A stretch of DNA of 11,678 nucleotides from PVC group bacterium (GTDB lineage: Bacteria > Verrucomicrobiota > Kiritimatiellia > UBA8416 > PXDI01). The notes beneath the pieces were generated by a model, which worked only from the letters and a program-made list of their open reading frames with translations, was not told the DNA's origin and did no database searches. The stretch is taken from the NCBI GenBank assembly GCA_003565095.1, contig PXDI01000287.1, positions 1-11,678 of the forward strand, read 5' to 3'. Below, in pieces: positions 8,638 to 11,678 of the stretch (within the stretch, counting starts at the first letter, position 1; each line of letters opens with the position of its first letter). Made by a program: the position numbers and the translations under genes.

Positions 8638-8953
8638 CCACGGATGGGAGGAGGAAGGGAAGAGGGAGATTTGCGTGTACGAGTATGTGTACGAGTACGG
8701 TAAGACCATTCGGACCGAAAGCCCCTTACTCGTACACGTACTCTTACACTCGGATCTCTTGACCCATGTGCGGAGAGCACGTTATCGCCGCTGGGGAATG
8801 GAGAATGATAACCCACGGATGGGAAACCCGGCCCACGGATGCGGGATGTTTATGATATGGGCTACTGAATGGGGCGGCATTGCTGTCTATTTAAAAAAAT
8901 CCGGGCTAAAAATCTTTCAATCTCAATCTGTGGGTCGGCTCTGCCATCCGTGG
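8638..8953. repeat. CCACGGATGG-type dispersed repeat, three direct and one inverted copy
   Basis: Direct copies of CCACGGATGGGA lie at 8638-8649 and 8813-8824, and a variant CCACGGATGCGGGA at 8833-8846. The inverted copy CCATCCGTGG at 8944-8953 is a perfect ten-base reverse complement of the first. The outermost pair therefore frames a 316-base block that includes the hexamer inverted repeat. No matching target duplication is seen outside the block, so a mobile miniature element is possible but not shown. Confidence 0.55.
8675..8749. repeat. Imperfect long inverted repeat built from GTACGA-like hexamers
   Basis: The left arm 8675-8697 is the reverse complement of 8727-8749 at 21 of 23 positions, and one of the two differences allows a G-T wobble. 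Each arm has a six-base period (GTACGA, GTATGT, GTACGA on the left). The spacer contains a second small dyad, TTCGG-A-CCGAA (8709-8719). As RNA or extruded DNA this would form a long stem with a branched tip. It could mark the end of the der transcript, but no T-tract follows either arm, so intrinsic termination is not supported. Confidence 0.7.
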
Positions 8954-8990
8954 TTAAATTCTTTTTCGTGAATAATTCTGTCTAGTCCGG

Positions 8991-9033
8991 GCGGGGTTTT
9001 TTCTGATAATTTATTGAAATATCAAAAACCCGC
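8991..9033. repeat. Inverted repeat upstream of the XRE gene
   Basis: GCGGGGTTTTTT (8991-9002) faces AAAAACCCGC (9024-9033), with a further TGATA (9004-9008) / TATCA (9020-9024) pairing inside, leaving a short A/T-rich loop. The GATAAT at 9005-9010 lies inside this structure and could be a -10 box, although no good -35 partner is visible. This could be a terminator read from either side or an operator; the sequence does not decide. Confidence 0.45.
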
Positions 9034-9037
9034 TTGA

Positions 9038-9066
9038 CATATTCATCAAAACATGAAAGGAATATG
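9038..9066. promoter_or_regulatory. Candidate operator or translational hairpin over the XRE start region
   Basis: CATATTC (9038-9044) and GAATATG (9060-9066) form a perfect seven-base inverted repeat with a 15-base centre. A competing dyad TTCAT (9042-9046) / ATGAA (9053-9057) lies within it. The right arm covers part of the Shine-Dalgarno sequence AAGGA (9057-9061) for ATG 9070. Dyads in this position suit autorepression by the encoded HTH protein, or hiding of the ribosome site in the mRNA. This is inference from position only. Confidence 0.35.
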
Positions 9067-9069
9067 CGA

Positions 9070-10314
9070 ATGAGTGAAAATAATGCACTATCTCATGTAG
9101 GGGTTAACATTCGTTCTATACGGCGTCGCCGTCATCTCAGTCAGGTTGAACTTGCCGGCATGCTGGGAATGCGCCCCGGTCCGGTCAACTGCATTGAGAA
9201 GGGGCGTAACCTGCCGTCTGCGCGGGTGCTTAAAAAGCTATCCGAAGTGCTGAATGTTCCGATAGATGCATTTTTTGTGGAGCCGCCGTCATCCGGGCCG
9301 GCGCGCGTGTGTGAATCTGCGGCGGCGTATGTTGCCGGCAGCGGCGCGGTGGTCGGGAAAGGCCCGTGTGCTGTTCCGGCTCGCACGAGCGCTGAACAGG
9401 TGCTGCTTGCACCGGAGCTATGCCGGCATGCGTCAAATCTCGCCGATATCTTTCTGACATTGGAAGATCTTTGCGGTGCGCGTAAGACCGCCGAAATTCC
9501 GCTGGATATTCCCTTCGATCAGTCAGAAGAAGGCCTTCAGCGGCTGTGCGAGCGTGTACGCAAACTGCTTGGGGTCAGTGATGCGGTTATATTTGACTAC
9601 CTTGAGCTTTTTGAAAATGCCGGACTGCGTGTGATTTTCTCAAAGCTGCCCGGGGATGCGCAAAGCATCAGTTGCCATGACGAAGCCAACGGCAATGCAT
9701 TTATTTTTATTTCGACGGCATCACGGATGACGGTAGAGCGGCAGTTGTTCCGTCTGTGCTATGAACTTGGGCGCTTATATGTGCATGCACCCGGCCGCGC
9801 GCGTCGCGGAGTGCCGGTTATCGCGGGCCATGATGCACGCGGCAAGGAATTCAACGCGGAGCGCACCGCGCGGCGTTTTGCGGCGCTGTTTCTGATGCCT
9901 GCTGCTGCGCTCAAAATCACTGTTGCACAGCTTGGCATTGGTCCGTCCGGCTGGTCGTTAGAATTGCTCTACCGCATTAAGCATCGTTTCGGTGTATCCG
10001 CCGAAGCGCTCTTATACCGTCTGGGAGAGTTGACGTTGATCGAAACCAAGCTGCAAGGCAGACTCAAGACGGCAATTCACGCGTGGTACGCAAGCAACGG
10101 ACACAACGAGCCTGATGAAAGCCGCCGCATATTGTCCCCCAATGGCCGGTTGGGGGACCTGCTGCATATTGCAGGAAAGCAGCACGGTACAGATGCTGAA
10201 GTTCGTGACCTGCGTAGACTTCTGACAAAAATGCAACTGCCGGGATTGGAGGCGGTTTCTGCGCAATCCGTCACGTATAACTGCGGAACGATCTATCCGA
10301 AGGGGGACGAATGA
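9070..10314 (+). CDS. XRE-family regulator with degenerate ImmA/IrrE peptidase-like domain
   Basis: This 414-residue protein begins with a Cro/C1-type helix-turn-helix (about 11-66: SIRRRRHLSQVELAGMLGM ... CIEKGRNLPSARVLKKLSEVL). It continues through a linker rich in Ala, Gly and Pro and a helical part into an ImmA/IrrE-like domain (about 175-320). In that family the zinc site is H-E-x-x-H in a context like LAHELGHLLLH. Here the matching segment is LCYELGRLYVH, so both histidines are replaced (Y231 and R235), while E232 and the later glutamate E264 (AERTARRFAALFLMP) remain. It is probably not an active protease and may act as a ligand- or partner-sensing repressor. ATG 9070 is chosen because AAGGA (9057-9061) is eight bases away; ATG 9064 is too close to it. 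Its TGA overlaps the ATG of mini-ORF A. The position upstream of a nuclease-like gene and cas3 suggests control of a defence operon. Confidence 0.82.
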   Translation: MSENNALSHVGVNIRSIRRRRHLSQVELAGMLGMRPGPVNCIEKGRNLPSARVLKKLSEVLNVPIDAFFVEPPSSGPARVCESAAAYVAGSGAVVGKGPCAVPARTSAEQVLLAPELCRHASNLADIFLTLEDLCGARKTAEIPLDIPFDQSEEGLQRLCERVRKLLGVSDAVIFDYLELFENAGLRVIFSKLPGDAQSISCHDEANGNAFIFISTASRMTVERQLFRLCYELGRLYVHAPGRARRGVPVIAGHDARGKEFNAERTARRFAALFLMPAAALKITVAQLGIGPSGWSLELLYRIKHRFGVSAEALLYRLGELTLIETKLQGRLKTAIHAWYASNGHNEPDESRRILSPNGRLGDLLHIAGKQHGTDAEVRDLRRLLTKMQLPGLEAVSAQSVTYNCGTIYPKGDE

Positions 10315-10391
10315 AGCATTATGCGCACAGCATGCGCTGTAAAGCGTCGGTTGCCGACGCGAAGCAAGCCATTGAAAAAAGGAAACCGTAA
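10311..10391 (+). CDS. 26-residue mini-ORF A inside the direct repeat
   Basis: ATG 10311 overlaps the XRE stop (ATGA) and follows GGGGG (10302-10306) at four bases. The frame starts M-K-H-Y-A-H-S-M-R-C-K-A-S and ends Q-A-I-E-K-R-K-P before TAA 10389-10391, four bases ahead of the next ATG. The product is small and basic with no known domain; its first seven residues resemble the Cas3 N-terminus (M-N-Y-Y-A-H-S). Compared with mini-ORF B, six codons differ, three of them synonymously. It may be a coupling cistron that carries ribosomes from XRE to the nuclease gene, or merely an open frame across a structured repeat. I cannot decide. Confidence 0.4.
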   Translation: MKHYAHSMRCKASVADAKQAIEKRKP

Positions 10392-10406
10392 AAGATGAAC
10401 CTTGCA
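10311..10406 (+). repeat. Direct repeat copy A between XRE and the HEAT-nuclease gene
   Basis: These 96 bases match 11288-11383 at 85 positions without gaps. The copy begins on the ATG that overlaps the XRE stop codon and ends within the first codons of the HEAT-nuclease gene. It folds into two adjacent hairpins: ACAGC / GCTGT with loop ATGC (10327-10340) and GCGTCGG / CCGACGC with loop TTG (10344-10360). The first loop differs from copy B at two positions, and so does the second, while all stem bases are identical. An AAAAAAGGAA stretch (10375-10384) can serve as ribosome site for the ATG at 10395. Confidence 0.9.
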
Positions 10407-11288
10407 AATGAGCGAAAACTGGCCGCGCAGGCCAAAGCGCTGGGTGAAAGCGCGGAGGCCGCTGCGTTTGATGAGCTGGCCGGACTGGTGCGCTCGGAGT
10501 CGGCGCTGGTGCGAAGGCTGGCGGCTTCGGCACTTGGCAAGCTGGCGGGGATTACGGACACCGCTGCGTCGGTTGACTTGCTATGCCCGCTGCTGACAGA
10601 TGCCCATCCGCAGGTGCGGCAGTATGCCGCCAAGGCGCTTGGTGCCTACGGCACGGCAGCGGAAAAGGCGCTGCCGGATTTGCGCGATATGTTTCAGAAT
10701 CCGGCGGAAAAGGACTATGTCAAGCGGTCGGTCAGAGCGGCCGGAAAGACGATCCGTGAGGCCCTGCGCATTGCGGAAGAATGCGCGGTGCATAAATGCT
10801 CGCGCTGTTCGCATGTGGTCGCGGCAGATGAGTATGCCCGTTCAATGAAAATGTTCCAGCGGGTGTTCTGCGATCATTGCTTCGACGAGACTTATATCAA
10901 GCGGCGCAATTTCGATACACGGGTTGAAGTGCAGAAAACCATCCGCACGAAAGACGGCACACTGGTGCAATCTGTTGGCGAACGGCTGATTGCTGAATGG
11001 CTTGCCGCACATAATATCGCCTATCGCTACGATGACCGGCTGCGGATCATTGAAGGGCGGCAGGTGCGGCCGGATTTCTATCTGCCCGAGCTGGATGTCT
11101 ATATCGAATACTGGGGGATGGACACCGTGGACTACAAAATCGGCATGCTGATGAAACAGCAGATGTATCAGCACGCCGGAAAGAAGCTGATTTCGGTGTA
11201 TCCGCAGGATAAAGGACGGCTTGATGAGGTGCTGGGCGGGAAGTTGGGTTTGGTGGGAGGAATTGAACATGGAGGGGATCGGCAGTAA
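10395..11288 (+). CDS. HEAT-repeat, zinc-ribbon and PD-(D/E)XK nuclease-like protein
   Basis: This 297-residue protein has three visible parts. Residues about 18-125 form HEAT/PBS-lyase-type helical pairs (SALVRRLAASALGKLAG and HPQVRQYAAKALGAYG), which usually act as a protein- or nucleic-acid-binding scaffold. Residues 135-162 form a four-cysteine zinc site: C135-x2-C138 and C159-x2-C162. Residues about 190-280 resemble PD-(D/E)XK nuclease folds of the Vsr-like or helicase-attached kind. The candidate catalytic set is E196 (SVGERLIAEWL), D227 (RPDFYLPE), E238 (VYIEYWG) and a downstream lysine, K254, before LISVYPQD. I recognise no named family for the whole architecture. It would be a cytoplasmic DNA- or RNA-cutting effector or processing factor; the substrate is unknown. 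The gene lies between two direct repeats, and its start and ribosome site come from repeat A. Its TAA overlaps the ATG of mini-ORF B. Placement just before cas3 suggests a CRISPR-linked or independent defence role. Confidence 0.8.
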   Translation: MNLANERKLAAQAKALGESAEAAAFDELAGLVRSESALVRRLAASALGKLAGITDTAASVDLLCPLLTDAHPQVRQYAAKALGAYGTAAEKALPDLRDMFQNPAEKDYVKRSVRAAGKTIREALRIAEECAVHKCSRCSHVVAADEYARSMKMFQRVFCDHCFDETYIKRRNFDTRVEVQKTIRTKDGTLVQSVGERLIAEWLAAHNIAYRYDDRLRIIEGRQVRPDFYLPELDVYIEYWGMDTVDYKIGMLMKQQMYQHAGKKLISVYPQDKGRLDEVLGGKLGLVGGIEHGGDRQ

Positions 11289-11368
11289 TGAAATATTATG
11301 CGCACAGCCGGCGCTGTAAGGCGTCGGCCGCCGACGCGAAGCAAGCCATTGAAAAAAGGAAGCCGTAA
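11288..11368 (+). CDS. 26-residue mini-ORF B inside the direct repeat
   Basis: ATG 11288 overlaps the nuclease stop codon by one base, and GGAGGGG (11271-11277) lies ten bases upstream, a usable ribosome site. The product starts M-K-Y-Y-A-H-S-R-R-C-K-A-S and ends like mini-ORF A in E-K-R-K-P, with TAA at 11366-11368. The opening seven codons parallel those of cas3 114 bases further on (17 of 21 bases shared). It may be a displaced cas3 start broken by the palindromic repeat, a coupling cistron, or a real small protein. No domain is recognised. Confidence 0.4.
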   Translation: MKYYAHSRRCKASAADAKQAIEKRKP

Positions 11369-11383
11369 AAGATGAATCTAGCC
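11288..11383 (+). repeat. Direct repeat copy B between the HEAT-nuclease gene and cas3
   Basis: This is the second copy of the 96-base repeat found at 10311-10406. It starts on the last base of the nuclease gene's TAA (TAATG overlap) and ends at the fourth codon of the frame that runs into cas3. The hairpins are at 11304-11317 (ACAGC / GCTGT, loop CGGC) and 11321-11337 (GCGTCGG / CCGACGC, loop CCG). The terminal ATG-AAT-CTA-GCC differs from copy A (ATG-AAC-CTT-GCA) only at third codon positions. Similarity to copy A fades directly after this point. Confidence 0.9.
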
Positions 11384-11401
11384 AAGAATGGAGGGTGGGG
11401 C

Positions 11402-11553
11402 GTGAACTACTACGCGCACAGCAAGGAAGGGCTGCCGCCGAAACACTGGCAGCCGCTGGATGAGCATTTGAAGGCGGTGGCTGATATGGCCGCTGACTTC
11501 GCCAAACCATTTGGCGGAGAGGAGTGGGCGTATCTTGCGGGACTGTGGCATGA
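11402..11553 (+). pseudogene. cas3: 5' fragment of cas3 (HD nuclease domain), interrupted
   Basis: From GTG 11402 the protein reads M-N-Y-Y-A-H-S-K-E-G and continues WQPLDEHLKAVADMAADFA ... EEWAYLAGLWH. This is the N-terminus of the Cas3 HD nuclease, closest in my judgement to type I-C. H22 (DEHL) is the first metal ligand and H50 the histidine of the HD pair. The expected continuation is D-x-G-K, but residue 51 is E, and the frame then departs into unrelated residues and stops at 11648-11650. The rest of HD and the helicase are therefore absent from this frame. GTG 11402 is preferred because GGAGGG (11390-11395) lies six bases upstream; an in-frame ATG at 11372 from repeat B would add ten residues. 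Intact Cas3 unwinds and degrades DNA recruited by Cascade; this copy could not. The remainder of cas3 may resume beyond the inserted element. Confidence 0.85.
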
Positions 11554-11678
11554 AATCATTGCTCGAGATTTCTGCAAGAGTATATTACTAAAGTGTTCAT
11601 ATGGGCTTTGCTCACTACGTTGCTTTGTGGGTTGTAAATACATAGGATAATACAAGATACAGGGGAATATTATGAAAC
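11552..11678 (+). mobile_element. Probable left end of an insertion sequence inside cas3
   Basis: Homology to Cas3 stops at about 11551, and the sequence becomes clearly richer in A and T than the preceding operon. Directly at the break lies an inverted repeat GAAATC (11552-11557) / GATTTC (11567-11572). A new gene start with its own ribosome site appears 120 bases in, the usual distance from an IS end to a transposase gene. GATAAT (11646-11651) could be its -10 box. No family can be named from this fragment, and the exact boundary could be a few bases to either side. A simple deletion or rearrangement junction would also fit. Confidence 0.5.
11672..11678 (+). CDS. Start of an unidentified gene running off the right edge (possible transposase)
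   Basis: ATG 11672 is preceded by AGGGGA (11661-11666) at five bases, a strong ribosome site. Only two codons (Met-Lys) fit in the window, so the product cannot be judged. A transposase is suspected solely from its place behind the break in cas3. Confidence 0.35.

Larger units (their letters stand above)
8581..9069. other. Gene-free, repeat-rich spacer between der and the XRE regulator
   Basis: No convincing gene is seen in these 489 bases. They contain a perfect palindrome CACTGCGCAGTG (8607-8618), purine-rich sequence with three copies of GGATGGGA (8623, 8642, 8817), a long hexamer-built inverted repeat (8675-8749), several CCACGGATGG-type repeats, a GTTATC/GATAAC dyad (8781-8786 with 8807-8812), and dyads near the XRE start. 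The end of the segment around 8944-8966 (atccgtggttaaattc) resembles a degenerate dispersed motif that I recall from intergenic regions of many environmental bacteria; that memory is not verified here. Confidence 0.7.

Noticed and set aside
8414..8971. Plus-strand frame of 185 residues from inside der into the spacer
   Set aside because: Its first third is out of frame with der and the rest translates repeats; no homology or usable start is seen.
8985..9003. Intrinsic terminator at the G-rich run followed by six T
   Set aside because: No upstream sequence pairs with the GC stretch to form a stem directly ahead of the T-tract; its only partner lies downstream, at 9024-9033.
8581..9033. CRISPR array in the der-XRE spacer
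   Set aside because: The repeats are short, irregularly spaced, partly inverted and without spacer-sized unique intervals.
9034..9072. TTG at 9034 as XRE start, or TTGACA 9034-9039 as a -35 box
   Set aside because: The TTG has no ribosome site and the better-spaced ATG lies at 9070. As a -35 box it has no matching -10 at 16-18 bases, and the start point would fall on the start codon.
10842..11510. Minus-strand frame of 222 residues crossing the nuclease gene, repeat B and cas3
   Set aside because: It runs antisense through three plus-strand features, and its translation contains the complement of the repeat; no ribosome site or domain supports it.

Overview
The window looks like a chromosome segment of a moderately GC-rich Gram-negative bacterium. 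OppA has a lipoprotein signal and lies next to an inner-membrane permease. The genome uses direct glutaminyl-tRNA synthesis (glnS beside gltX), and the intergenic repeats are of a degenerate palindromic kind. These traits fit the PVC group (Kiritimatiellota/Verrucomicrobiota) or a similar environmental lineage, but nothing here fixes the taxonomy and that placement is a weak inference.

Layout: (1) 1-2365, minus strand: the end of an oligopeptide ABC transporter operon, with lipoprotein oppA followed by oppB, which runs off the left edge. (2) 2366-3852, plus strand, divergent from opp: a well-formed sigma70-type promoter, a single-domain response regulator, and a protein with two PAS domains and no output domain. 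(3) 3951-8580: a tightly overlapping operon gltX-glnS-der with 4-base overlaps. Its GluRS lacks the usual zinc-binding segment and carries a long unfamiliar insertion. (4) 8581-9069: about 490 bases without a gene, rich in degenerate repeats and inverted repeats, ending in dyads just ahead of the next gene. (5) 9070-11551: a defence-like operon. It holds an XRE/ImmA-type regulator whose HExxH motif has decayed, a HEAT-repeat / zinc-ribbon / PD-(D/E)XK nuclease-like protein, and the 5' end of a cas3 gene of type I-C-like sequence. (6) about 11552-11678: an A/T-rich stretch that breaks cas3 just before its HD aspartate and begins a new gene, most likely the left end of an insertion sequence.

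The most unusual part is region 5. The nuclease-like gene is bracketed by two 96-base direct repeats (10311-10406 and 11288-11383, about 88% identical). Each repeat starts on the stop codon of the preceding gene, encodes a 26-residue mini-ORF, folds into two adjacent hairpins, carries a Shine-Dalgarno-like stretch and ends in ATG-AAY-CTN-GCN, which opens the next reading frame. The mini-ORFs begin like Cas3 itself (M-K-[H/Y]-Y-A-H-S against M-N-Y-Y-A-H-S). All junctions overlap or nearly touch, so XRE, mini-ORF A, nuclease, mini-ORF B and cas3 could be translated as one coupled chain. The layout also predicts that recombination between the repeats would remove the nuclease gene cleanly. No CRISPR array or other cas gene is visible; these would lie to the right of the window if present.
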